Assembly (NCBI RefSeq): GCF_013363995.1
Contig: NZ_JABWGO010000008.1
Location: forward strand, 186,001-250,000
Length of the DNA: 64,000 nucleotides
DNA from: Nonomuraea rhodomycinica
GTDB lineage: Bacteria; Actinomycetota; Actinomycetes; Streptosporangiales; Streptosporangiaceae
Direction: 5' to 3'
Shown in pieces: positions 15,762 through 23,592 of the stretch. Positions within the stretch are counted from its first letter, which is position 1; every line of letters starts with the position of its first letter. Under the pieces are notes generated by a model. It saw only the letters and a list, made by a program, of their open reading frames with translations. It was not told the origin of the DNA and did not search any database. The position numbers and the translations under genes are program-made.

Positions 15762-16799
15762 GTGATCAACGACGCGTCTGCCCATTATCAGTACCTCCTG
15801 AACGGCGCCCTGGAGCCCATTTCCGACGCCCTGACCTGGACCGTGATCCAGCCCATGACCGGTACTCCCACCCTTGCCGAACTCCTGGAGCGCATGGGAC
15901 TGCAGGAATCCGACCTGGAACCGGCACGCCCGGTTGACCTGACGGGCGAGCTCGAAGAAGGCATGTTCATCGGCCGGTCCGGCTCATCCTTTGTCGTCGT
16001 CGAACCCAACGGCTACCAGACCGCCCTGCAGGAGGTTCTGCTCCGCCTCAGTACGGGTGCTCGGGCGTGCAGCGTCTCCTGGGGCGCCACCACTCCCGGT
16101 GACCTGCAGTACGCCGTCTACGGCCGACTGGTGACCTCCCTGGCGATCCACTCTCCCGACTGGCGCTACGGCGCCCAGCCGCATGCCCTGGACGAGGAGC
16201 TGACCGTCCTCGAGCAGGTCACCGCCCCCGAACCGGGCCATCCAGACCTCCACACCGCGGCTGCGATGGCCGTAGTGGAGGCGGCCACAGGAGTCCGGCT
16301 GGACCTCGATTGGCTCGCCCAGCCGCACGCCGTGGTCCGACGGGAGGCCAAGGTCCCGCGACCCGATGTGCCGTCCGGTGGCATCGTCGGGTTGGATCCC
16401 GACCTGGACGCCCGGCTCCGTCTCGCTGACCCTTCGGTTCAAGCCCACGCCGTTCAGCGGGCGGTGACCGAGGTGCTGACTCAGCACGAGTTGCTGAACG
16501 ACCCCGCCGTCCGCGCGGGACTCGAGCTGCTGGCTGCCGGCCAGGTCACAGCGGACCCACCGGGCCTCACGGGGCGCGACTCGCTGACCTCCCGGCTGCA
16601 GGTGGACTACGAAGCCCGCCGATTCGAGGTGCATCCCGACCAGGACCCTCGCCGTGCTCGCTGGCAGGCAGCGCAGGCGCTGGCCAGCGCCTTCAAACCG
16701 CACTGGTATGACGTCTTCCAGCCACTCGTTCATGCGTACTTCGCGGCCGGCGACCAATGGCCGAGTGTGCGCCGAGCCGTGAAGGGGCTGCTCGGCTGA
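15762..16799 (+). CDS. Hypothetical protein, DUF6461-like N-terminal half
   Basis: A 345-residue soluble protein of unknown job. The first ~120 residues have the pattern I associate with DUF6461: an early MFIGRSGSSFVVVEPNGYQT strand pair, then LLRLSTGARACSVSWGATTP and LQYAVYGRLVTSLAI. The second half is helical (DARLRLADPSVQAHAVQRAV, ARWQAAQALASAFK) and not recognised. No signal peptide, membrane segment or catalytic motif is visible. I chose GTG 15762, the first start after a stop that keeps the conserved half; no strong ribosome site precedes it. It stands alone, flanked downstream by a transposase remnant, so it may have arrived with mobile DNA. DUF6461 proteins sometimes occur near contractile or toxin systems, but nothing here shows that. 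Confidence 0.6.
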   Translation: MINDASAHYQYLLNGALEPISDALTWTVIQPMTGTPTLAELLERMGLQESDLEPARPVDLTGELEEGMFIGRSGSSFVVVEPNGYQTALQEVLLRLSTGARACSVSWGATTPGDLQYAVYGRLVTSLAIHSPDWRYGAQPHALDEELTVLEQVTAPEPGHPDLHTAAAMAVVEAATGVRLDLDWLAQPHAVVRREAKVPRPDVPSGGIVGLDPDLDARLRLADPSVQAHAVQRAVTEVLTQHELLNDPAVRAGLELLAAGQVTADPPGLTGRDSLTSRLQVDYEARRFEVHPDQDPRRARWQAAQALASAFKPHWYDVFQPLVHAYFAAGDQWPSVRRAVKGLLG

Positions 16800-16837
16800 T
16801 CACCGCTGCGGCTCGCGAAGTGTCACTGGAGTGCGAG

Positions 16838-16977
16838 GGTCTCCCACTCGCCCACAACCGGAACCGGTCATGGACCGTGGACCACGGCCCGTACTCCACC
16901 GGCAGGTCCGCCATCGACTGCCGGTACGCGACCGCCGCATCACCGCATTGAACTGCTGTCGCAGGTCCGGGATCGGG
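16838..16977 (-). pseudogene. IS5-family transposase remnant, frameshifted
   Basis: On the minus strand one frame reads DLRQQFNAVMRRSRTGSRWR and the next frame continues DLPVEYGPWSTVHDRFRLWA. Together they rebuild the N-terminal block of IS5-type transposases (RTG.xWRDLPxxyGPWxTVxxRFxxW). The frame changes where canonical TGG-CGG-GAC has lost one G, near 16914. Nothing recognisable follows after ~46 codons, and no terminal inverted repeats were found. The remaining ~290 bases up to the PBP gene (16980-17263) hold no gene that I can see, only the promoter described next. Confidence 0.75.
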
Positions 16978-17209
16978 CCTCGCCGGGGTCGCCACGCGCC
17001 ATGACGAAGGCGTACCAGGATCGCAGGCCCGGTACAGGCGAATCTCACTGGTCTCAACTCCTGCAGGCCCTAGCTCAGCCCGCGCCGACTGAGCGCCGCA
17101 GACCAGCTCGCCGTCCTCCCGGCGCACCGGTTTTCGCCGCCTTCTCGTGTGTCGCGAGCGGATCTTCTCGCGCTCTCCCCCGGTCTCGGCCGTCGGCGGG
17201 TGGAGCGTT

Positions 17210-17254
17210 TTGACACCTCTACTGGCTAACCGCTATCTATTGGCTAACCGTTAG
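17210..17254 (+). promoter_or_regulatory. Promoter and putative PadR operator of the PBP-PadR-ABC operon
   Basis: A perfect -35 TTGACA (17210-17215) is followed after 18 bases by a weak -10 TATCTA (17234-17239). TGGCTAACCG occurs twice as a direct repeat, at 17223-17232 and 17241-17250, on both sides of the -10. The second copy extends to CTAACcGTTAG (17244-17254), an 11-bp palindrome. A strong promoter boxed in by a repeated motif suggests autorepression by the PadR protein encoded downstream. The motif differs from the ATGT-N8-ACAT of classical PadR sites, so the assignment is inference. Confidence 0.6.
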
Positions 17255-17263
17255 GGGGGTGGG

Positions 17264-19516
17264 ATGCAGGACGCAGTGCCGGCGAGGGCTCGCCGCGCGC
17301 GGCCGGGTCGTGGCCGGTTACGCGGGTCCGGCGACCGGGGACCAGGTGGCCGTACCGGCTGGAACTGGAAGCGGTTCGTCCCCGGCTGGAAGGTCGTGCT
17401 CCTCGGCTGCGCGGTGCTGGTGACGGGTCTCTTCGCGATGATCGCGGTGGCGTACGCCCACACCCCGCTGCCCGTCGAGACCCAGGACCACGCGGTCGAG
17501 CAGGGCAGCGTCATCTACTACCGGGACGGCAGGACCGAGATCGCCCGGCTCGGCACCAAGCGGGAGATCGTCCCCATCTCCAGGATTCCCCGGCATGTGC
17601 AGGACGCCTTCATCGCCACGGAGAACCGCACGTTCCGCACCGACCCGGGCATCTCGGTGTCCGGCATCATGCGAGCGGCGTGGAGCACGGTGACCGGACA
17701 GCAGGTCCAGGGCGGCTCGACGATCACGCAGGAGATGGCGCGGGGCTACTACGACGGTCTCAGCCAGGAGCGGACACTCCAGCGCAAGTTCAAGGAGATC
17801 TTCGTCTCGATCCGCGCCAGCAAGGAGATGTCCAAGGACCAGATCCTTGCCAACTACCTCAACACCATCTACTTCGGCCGCGGCGCGAACGGCATCCAGG
17901 CCGCCGCCCAGGCGTTCTTCGACAAGGACGTCGACCGGCTGACCCCGGCCGAGGCCGCGTACCTGGCGGGCCGGATCCAGAGCCCGATCGCGTTCGACAA
18001 GGCGGAGGCGGAGCAGAACTGGGCGCCGACCCGCGAACGGTTCGCCTACGCCGTGCGCGGCATGGCGATCGTCGACCCGGCGAGGTACGGGCACCTGCCC
18101 AGGACGGCGACGTTCCCCAAGCTCGCCGAGCTGGACAAGAGGGAGACGCTCAAGGGCGTCAACGGCTACATGGTCGACATCGTGCGGCGCGAGCTGGAGC
18201 AGCGCGGGATCACCGAGGAGAAGCTGCGCAGCGGCGGTTACCGCGTGACGACGACGTTCGACAGGAAGCTCATGCGGGCCGCCAAGAAGGCGGTCGAGAG
18301 CAACCTCGCCGCCCTCCACGACCGGCACATCCGCGCCAACCTGGCCGCCGTCGACCCGCGCAACGGGCGGGTGATCGCCTTCTACAGCGGCCACGACTAC
18401 CTGAAGAGCTTCACCAACAACGCCTTCGACGCCCGCAAGCAGGCCGCGTCGGCGTTCAAGCCGTACGTGCTGGCCGCCTGGCTCCAGAACGGCTACAGCC
18501 TCAGGAGTTACGTGTCCGGCGACGGGCCGGTGACACTGCCGGGCACCAAGCCGATCGGCAACTCCCACGACGTGGGCGCGGCCGTGCAGATCGACCGGGC
18601 CACCGCCGAGTCGGTGAACACGGCGTTCGCCACGATGGCGCAGGAGGTCGGCCTGAAGGAGGTCGAGCGGATCGCCGTGGGCGCCGGGATCGACAGGCGC
18701 GACGTGGAGCGGGCCGTCAAGGACCACGCGTACGGCATGTCCATCGGCGCCGGCCTGGTCACCCCGGTCGAGCAGGCCGCCGGGTACGGCATCTTCGCCA
18801 ACGGCGGCGTCCACCACGGCGCGCACGTGGTCGTCTCGGTCAGGACGTACAAGGGGATGACCGTCATGAAGGAGGCCGGCCTGCCCAGGACGGTCATCGG
18901 CCCCGACGCCGCCGCCGACGCCACCTACGCGATGCGGCAGGTGGTCAGGTACGGCACCGCCGCGGGCACCACGCTGCCCGGCGGGCGGCCGATCGCCGGC
19001 AAGACCGGCACCAACAACGAGAACAAGGAAGCCTGGTTCGTCGGCTATGTCCCGCAGCTGTCCACGGCGGTCGGGATGTACAAGGAGGTCCCCCAGACCG
19101 ACCCGAGGACCGGGAAGGTGGTCAAGGACGCCAACGGCCATCCGCTGTCCAAGGAGGTCTCCCTCGGCGCCATCCAGGGCGCCGACACGCCCACCGGGAT
19201 CTGGCGCGACTTCATGACGATCGCGATGGCGGGCCGGCCGATCGAGCCGTTCCCGGCGCCCGTCTTCGGCGGCCGGCGGCACGACCTGGTGCACAGGCCC
19301 ATGCCTGAGCCGACGTCCAGGCCGACGCCTGAGCCGACGTCCGGACCGACGTCCGAGCCGACGTCCGAGCCGACGTCCGAGCCGACGTCCGAGCCGACGT
19401 CCGAGCCGACGTCCGAGCCGGTCCAGGACCCGTCCACCGAGGACGACGCGGGCGGCGAGACCATGAACGGCAACGGCGACGACGGGTCGCCAAGGGTCTC
19501 GGCCCCAGGAGGATGA
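17264..19516 (+). CDS. Class A penicillin-binding protein (GT51 glycosyltransferase plus transpeptidase)
   Basis: A 750-residue bifunctional peptidoglycan synthase. A basic cytoplasmic tail (1-41) leads to one transmembrane helix (~42-64). The GT51 domain shows catalytic Glu120 (FIATENRTFRTDPG), QGGSTITQEMARG and RKFKEIFVSIRASKEMSKDQ. The penicillin-binding domain has Ser396-x-x-Lys399 (SAFK), Ser450-Val-Asn452 and Lys580-Thr-Gly (GKTGTNNENKEAWFVGY). The C-terminal ~100 residues are a low-complexity tail with SEPT repeats. The first ~10 codons copy the start of padR (19518), so the present N-terminus seems to be a chimera. It heads an operon with padR and an ABC exporter, pointing to cell-wall repair or antibiotic tolerance under PadR control. 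Confidence 0.93.
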   Translation: MQDAVPARARRARPGRGRLRGSGDRGPGGRTGWNWKRFVPGWKVVLLGCAVLVTGLFAMIAVAYAHTPLPVETQDHAVEQGSVIYYRDGRTEIARLGTKREIVPISRIPRHVQDAFIATENRTFRTDPGISVSGIMRAAWSTVTGQQVQGGSTITQEMARGYYDGLSQERTLQRKFKEIFVSIRASKEMSKDQILANYLNTIYFGRGANGIQAAAQAFFDKDVDRLTPAEAAYLAGRIQSPIAFDKAEAEQNWAPTRERFAYAVRGMAIVDPARYGHLPRTATFPKLAELDKRETLKGVNGYMVDIVRRELEQRGITEEKLRSGGYRVTTTFDRKLMRAAKKAVESNLAALHDRHIRANLAAVDPRNGRVIAFYSGHDYLKSFTNNAFDARKQAASAFKPYVLAAWLQNGYSLRSYVSGDGPVTLPGTKPIGNSHDVGAAVQIDRATAESVNTAFATMAQEVGLKEVERIAVGAGIDRRDVERAVKDHAYGMSIGAGLVTPVEQAAGYGIFANGGVHHGAHVVVSVRTYKGMTVMKEAGLPRTVIGPDAAADATYAMRQVVRYGTAAGTTLPGGRPIAGKTGTNNENKEAWFVGYVPQLSTAVGMYKEVPQTDPRTGKVVKDANGHPLSKEVSLGAIQGADTPTGIWRDFMTIAMAGRPIEPFPAPVFGGRRHDLVHRPMPEPTSRPTPEPTSGPTSEPTSEPTSEPTSEPTSEPTSEPVQDPSTEDDAGGETMNGNGDDGSPRVSAPGG
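19307..19420 (+). repeat. 12-bp tandem repeat coding a (Ser/Thr-Glu-Pro-Thr)n tail
   Basis: About nine units of GAGCCGACGTCC in tandem, the first three slightly diverged (for example CAGGCCGACGCCT) and the last five to six identical. It codes Glu-Pro-Thr-Ser units in the extracellular tail of the penicillin-binding protein. Near-identity of the later units suggests recent slippage and length variation between strains. It lies inside the reading frame and keeps phase. Confidence 0.9.
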
Positions 19517-19517
19517 C

Positions 19518-20054
19518 GTGCAGGACGCAGTGCTGGCGATGCTCGCCAAGGAGCCGGCGCACGGGTACAACCTGCGCGCCCGGCTGCAGCGGAGTCTCGG
19601 CCCGCTGGGCGGGTCGATGAACCCCGGCCAGATCTACGTGACCCTGGCCCGGCTGGAGAAGGCCGGGCTCGTGGTCTGCGAACGGGCCGACGGCCTGCCC
19701 GAGCGGCCCGACCGCAAGGTCTACGCGCTGACGCCGGCCGGGCAGCAGCGGGTGGCCGCCTGGCTGGCCGAGGTGGGCTGGCCGAAACCGGACCTGGCGG
19801 AGTTCCACCTCAAGCTCGCCGCGGCCGCCGCGGCCCGGCTCGCCGACCCGGTCGAGCTGGTGGCCGCCCAGCGCCGCGAGCTGCTGCGCCGCCTGCGTGA
19901 GGTGCAGCGGGCGGCGCTGGACGAGCCGGCGGGACCGGGCGCCGGCCTGCTGCTGGAAGGCGTCGTCCTGCGGCTGCAGGCGGACCTGCGCTGGCTGGCG
20001 GCCTGCGAACGAGCCTGGTCCGCGAACGACGACGACGAAGCTGAGGACGCATGA
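19518..20054 (+). CDS. PadR-family transcriptional regulator
   Basis: A 178-residue regulator with a winged helix at the N-terminus (VLAMLAKEPAHGYNLRARLQ, then QIYVTLARLEKAGLV and RKVYALTPAGQQRV) and a C-terminal dimerising helix region (~90-175) of the PF10400 (Vir_act_alpha_C) type. It starts at GTG 19518, with AGGAGG just upstream, one base after the PBP stop, and ends in a four-base overlap (ATGA) with the ABC ATPase. PadR proteins of this kind repress the transporter beside them until a toxic ligand binds. The repeats around 17223-17254 are its likely target. Confidence 0.92.
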   Translation: MQDAVLAMLAKEPAHGYNLRARLQRSLGPLGGSMNPGQIYVTLARLEKAGLVVCERADGLPERPDRKVYALTPAGQQRVAAWLAEVGWPKPDLAEFHLKLAAAAAARLADPVELVAAQRRELLRRLREVQRAALDEPAGPGAGLLLEGVVLRLQADLRWLAACERAWSANDDDEAEDA

Positions 20055-20821
20055 ACGAACCGAGTCCCGTGGTCGATGTCCGCGGCCTGGTCAAGCACCA
20101 CGGTGAGGGGCAGGGCCGGGTCCGCGCGGTCGACGCCGTCGACCTGGAGGTGCCCCAGGGGCAGACGCTGGCGGTGATGGGCCCCAGCGGCTGCGGGAAG
20201 TCCACGCTGCTGCACCTGCTGGGCGGTCTGGAGCGGCCCACCGGTGGGGAGGTGCGGCTGGCCGGCCGGCGCATCGACACCCTGGGCGAGCCGGCCCTGG
20301 CGCGGCTGCGCCGCCGGTCGGTGGGGTTCGTCTTCCAGGCGTTCCATCTGGTGGAGGAGCTGTCGGCGGCCGAGAACGTCGAGCTGCCGGCGCTGCTGGC
20401 CGGGTGCTCGCGGCGTGAGGCGCGGCGGCGCGCGGGCCTGCTGCTGGAACGGGTCGGGCTGGCCGACCGTGCCCGGCATCTGCCGTCGCGACTGTCCGGC
20501 GGGCAGCGTCAGCGGGTCGCCATCGCCCGCGCGCTGGCCAACGACCCGCTGATCGTCCTGGCCGACGAGCCGACCGGCAACCTCGACACCGCGGCGACCC
20601 TGGAGGTGCTGCGGATCTTCGAGGAGCTGCGTTCGGCCGGGCAGACCCTCGTGATCGTCACGCACGACGAGCGGGTCGCGGCCACCGCCGACCGGCTGAT
20701 CTCGATGCGCGACGGGATGTTCGTCGACGACACCAGGCTGGCCGGCGCCGGCGCCGGTCCCGTCCCCGAGGCGGGCACCGGCACCGGGTGGCTCGGCGGC
20801 CTGATCGGGCTGGAGGGCTGA
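20051..20821 (+). CDS. ABC transporter ATP-binding protein (MacB/LolD type)
   Basis: A 256-residue ATPase. Walker A is GPSGCGKST (~38-46), the Q-loop VFQAFHLVEELSAAENV, the signature LSGGQRQRVAIARAL and Walker B LIVLADEPTGNLD, followed by the H-loop VIVTHDERVA. It belongs to the exporter group that works with FtsX-like permeases. It shares four bases with padR and is followed five bases later by the permease gene, so translation is linked. The C-terminal ~35 residues are a Gly/Pro-rich extension with no known role. Confidence 0.95.
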   Translation: MNEPSPVVDVRGLVKHHGEGQGRVRAVDAVDLEVPQGQTLAVMGPSGCGKSTLLHLLGGLERPTGGEVRLAGRRIDTLGEPALARLRRRSVGFVFQAFHLVEELSAAENVELPALLAGCSRREARRRAGLLLERVGLADRARHLPSRLSGGQRQRVAIARALANDPLIVLADEPTGNLDTAATLEVLRIFEELRSAGQTLVIVTHDERVAATADRLISMRDGMFVDDTRLAGAGAGPVPEAGTGTGWLGGLIGLEG

Positions 20822-20826
20822 ACGTC

Positions 20827-22608
20827 ATGGGCTCCATCGTGCTGGTCGCCCGTCTGGTGCTGGCCGACGTGCGACGGCACCAGGTCCAGGCCGCGATGCT
20901 CCTGCTCGCGGTGACCGTGGCCACCGCCACGATGGCCCTGGGCCTGTCCCTGCGCGGCGTGAGCGACGCGATGTACGAGCAGACCCGCGCGGCCACCGCC
21001 GGGCCGGACGTGGTGGCACTGTCCGGCGACACCGGCCCGGCCGTGACCTCGGCCCTGGCCGAGCTGGCGGACGCGCCCGAGGTGACCGCCCACCACGGCC
21101 CCTACCAGGTGGTCTACGCCGACCTCACCACGCGCGGGTCCACCTCGTCCCCCGTGGTGGTACAGGGCTTCGCCGAGACGCCCGGCCCGCTCAACCGGCC
21201 GCTGGTGACCTCGGGTCGATGGGTACGTCCCGGCGGCGCGGTGCTCGAACGCGGCTTCGCCACCGCGCTGGGCGTCGGCGTCGGCGACCACGTCACCATC
21301 GCCGGCCGCTCGTACCCCGTCGCCGGGATCGCGGTGACCGCGGCCACCTCCATCTATCCCTGGGCGGCGCAGATCGGCCCGTACGGCGGGCCGAGCGACT
21401 ACACCGGCCTGGCCTGGATGACCCGAGCGGACGCCCGGGCCCTGGCGTCGTCCCGGGATCTCCCGGTGACCACGGCCCTGGACCTCAAGCTGCGCGACCC
21501 CGCCGCCACCGAGAGCTTCATCGACGCCCACCGCGTCCCCATCACCTTCCACTCGTGGCAGTTCACGGCCGGACAGGACATGGTCATCCTCAGGAACAGC
21601 CAGCCGATCCTGGTCGTCGGCAGCTGGCTGCTCGGCTTCCTGGCCGTCACCGGAATCGCGGTGCTGGCCGCGGGCCGCGCCGTCGCGCAGACGCGCCGGG
21701 CCGGGCTGCTCAAGGCCGTCGGCGCCACTCCCGGCCTGATCGCCACCGTCCTGCTCGCCGAGTACCTGGCGCTGGCGCTGGCCGGCGACGCGCTGGGGCT
21801 GGTGATCGCCCACCTGACCGCGCCCGCCGTCGCCAGCCCCACCGCCAGCCGGATCGGCGGCGCGGCCGGGCCGGACGGCGCCACCGTCGTCGCGGCCACC
21901 GTCCTCGCCGTGGCGGTGGCGGTGCTGTCGGCGCTGCGTCCCACGCTGCGCGCCATGCGCACCGCGACCGTCAGGGCGTTGTCCGCCCCCGCGCACCAGC
22001 CCCGTCACCGCCCCTGGCTCACCGCGCTGTCCGCGCTGCTGCCCACGCCGCTGCTGCTCGGGCTGCGGCTGACCGCCCGCCGGCCGGGCCGTGCCGTGCT
22101 GCAGGCGTGCTCCACCGCCACCACGGTGATCGGCATCGTCGCCCTGCTGGTCATCGGCGCCCAGCCGGAGCGGGGCTATGGCCTGGACGGCTCGTCCGCG
22201 CTGCCCAACCTGCGGGGCGAGCACGACCGCCGGGTGATGCTCGCCGTCACCGTCCTGCTGATCGCGCTGGCCGTCGTGAACACCATCACGTTCACCTGGA
22301 CCACCGCCATGGAGGCCAGGGCGAACGTGGCCATCGCGCGCACCCTCGGCGCAACCCCGTCGCAGATCTCCCTGGGACTGTCCACGGCCCAGCTCCTGCC
22401 GAGCCTGCCCGGCGCCGTCGCCGGCGTTCCTCTGGGCATCGGCCTGTGCGCGATGTTCACTGTCGGGAAATGGACCCTGCCGCCGTCCTCCTGGCTGTTC
22501 GGCGCCGCACTCGCGACTCTCGTGGTGACGGCGGCGCTCACCGCCCTGCCCGCGCGCCTGGCGGCCCGTCGCCCCGTGGCGCAGGCCCTCAGCGCCGAAT
22601 CGACGTGA
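20827..22608 (+). CDS. FtsX-like ABC transporter permease
   Basis: A 593-residue membrane protein beginning MGSIVLVARLVLADVRRHQV, with one early helix, a ~200-residue extracellular MacB-like domain (~60-260) and two FtsX-type helix bundles. The first bundle includes SWLLGFLAVTGIAVLAAGRA and the second VMLAVTVLLIALAVVNTITF. ATG 20827 is chosen because GGAGGG lies 10 bases upstream; the longer open frame adds only sequence from within the ATPase gene. With the ATPase it should extrude, or lift from the membrane, an amphiphilic compound. Clustering with a penicillin-binding protein suggests wall-targeting antibiotics or lipid II-binding peptides as candidates. Confidence 0.92.
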   Translation: MGSIVLVARLVLADVRRHQVQAAMLLLAVTVATATMALGLSLRGVSDAMYEQTRAATAGPDVVALSGDTGPAVTSALAELADAPEVTAHHGPYQVVYADLTTRGSTSSPVVVQGFAETPGPLNRPLVTSGRWVRPGGAVLERGFATALGVGVGDHVTIAGRSYPVAGIAVTAATSIYPWAAQIGPYGGPSDYTGLAWMTRADARALASSRDLPVTTALDLKLRDPAATESFIDAHRVPITFHSWQFTAGQDMVILRNSQPILVVGSWLLGFLAVTGIAVLAAGRAVAQTRRAGLLKAVGATPGLIATVLLAEYLALALAGDALGLVIAHLTAPAVASPTASRIGGAAGPDGATVVAATVLAVAVAVLSALRPTLRAMRTATVRALSAPAHQPRHRPWLTALSALLPTPLLLGLRLTARRPGRAVLQACSTATTVIGIVALLVIGAQPERGYGLDGSSALPNLRGEHDRRVMLAVTVLLIALAVVNTITFTWTTAMEARANVAIARTLGATPSQISLGLSTAQLLPSLPGAVAGVPLGIGLCAMFTVGKWTLPPSSWLFGAALATLVVTAALTALPARLAARRPVAQALSAEST

Positions 22609-22631
22609 CCGGCGCGGCAGCGATCCCGGGG

Positions 22632-23117
22632 TCAGGGAGTGACGGCGACGATGCGCGCCTCCCGCAGCTCGCCGTGCTCGATCGTCAGCAGGCCGACCGT
22701 GCCGTGGGGCTGGCGGCGGCGGTCCGTCGGCGAGCCGGGGTTGAAGATGCGCAGGCCGTCGCCCGTCTCGTCCATCGGGATGTGGGAGTGGCCGAACACC
22801 ACCAGATCGGCCTCGGGGAAGCGGCGGCGCATCCGCGGCAGGCGTCCCTTGGCCGGTCCGCTGTCGTGGATCATGCCGACACGCAGGCCGTCCAGGGTCA
22901 GCTCCAGCGTCTCGGGCGCGACCAGGTCGGGACCGTCGTTGTTGCCCTTGACGACGTGGACGGGCGCGTACGCCGACAACTCGTCGATCACGGAGGCGAC
23001 GCACACGTCGCCGGCGTGCAGGATCGCGTCGGCGTCACGCAGGTGCGCGGCCACCGGGGGCGGGCAGGAGCGCCAGCGGCGGGGCGCGTGCGTGTCGGAA
23101 AGGACCACCACTCTCAT
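22632..23117 (-). CDS. Metallophosphoesterase (YfcE/MJ0936 type)
   Basis: A 161-residue calcineurin-like phosphoesterase with all metal-site motifs: SDTH (Asp8, His10), HAGDV, GNND and GHSH, with a late NPGSPTDRR. Short members of this family hydrolyse phosphodiesters with manganese or a similar metal and have unclear natural substrates. It is a single gene, convergent with the ABC permease at a 23-bp spacing. The start is the only ATG before the first metal motif. Confidence 0.92.
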   Translation of the reverse strand: MRVVVLSDTHAPRRWRSCPPPVAAHLRDADAILHAGDVCVASVIDELSAYAPVHVVKGNNDGPDLVAPETLELTLDGLRVGMIHDSGPAKGRLPRMRRRFPEADLVVFGHSHIPMDETGDGLRIFNPGSPTDRRRQPHGTVGLLTIEHGELREARIVAVTP

Positions 23118-23353
23118 CCCCCTCCCCTGCCCGCTCGCCCGCGCGCGGCACCGTGCGCGCCGGCTTCCTTCCCGGCCTCACCGCGCCGCAGGCGGGCACG
23201 CCGGCGTGCGGGCGGCGCCGATGTGCGCGCACTCCCCGCCGGCCCGGCCCTCCGGTTAGCGCCTCCGCTGCCGCGCGGGACCCCTACGAAAGTCGCCCGA
23301 CCCCATCCTGATGACCGATCCGCTGGGAAAGGAGCGGGTCATAGTGTCCGATC

Positions 23354-23575
23354 ATGCGCAGAGCCATCCAGGTGACCGGGCTGATCCTGCTGCTGCAGGG
23401 CGTCAGCGGCGCCATCGACCATCTGGCCGTCCAGCCGTTCATGGGGCTGTTCCTCAACTTCTTCAACCGGGTGATCGTGCCCCGCGTGGAGATCCTGGCC
23501 GCCCAGCCGCTGTTCGCCAACCTCGCCGTGGCGGTGCTCGGCCTCACGATGATCATCGCGGCCGCGCGGTCGTAG
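23354..23575 (+). CDS. Small hypothetical membrane protein
   Basis: A 73-residue hydrophobic protein with two probable membrane helices (residues ~5-24, and ~50-70 with LFANLAVAVLGLTMIIAAA) joined by an FMGLFLNFFNRVIVPRVEI loop. I do not recognise a family. Codon choice in this frame shows the local third-position G/C bias, and the hydrophobicity pattern is not what a shadow frame gives. No clear ribosome site precedes ATG 23354; GGAG lies about 24 bases up. It ends 17 bases from the convergent tetR gene. Confidence 0.55.
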   Translation: MRRAIQVTGLILLLQGVSGAIDHLAVQPFMGLFLNFFNRVIVPRVEILAAQPLFANLAVAVLGLTMIIAAARS

Positions 23576-23592
23576 CTCCGCGGCTCCGGTGC

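Noticed and set aside
19307..19420. Short regular repeats as a possible CRISPR array
   Set aside because: Units are 12 bp with no spacers, lie inside a reading frame and keep phase; no cas genes are near.
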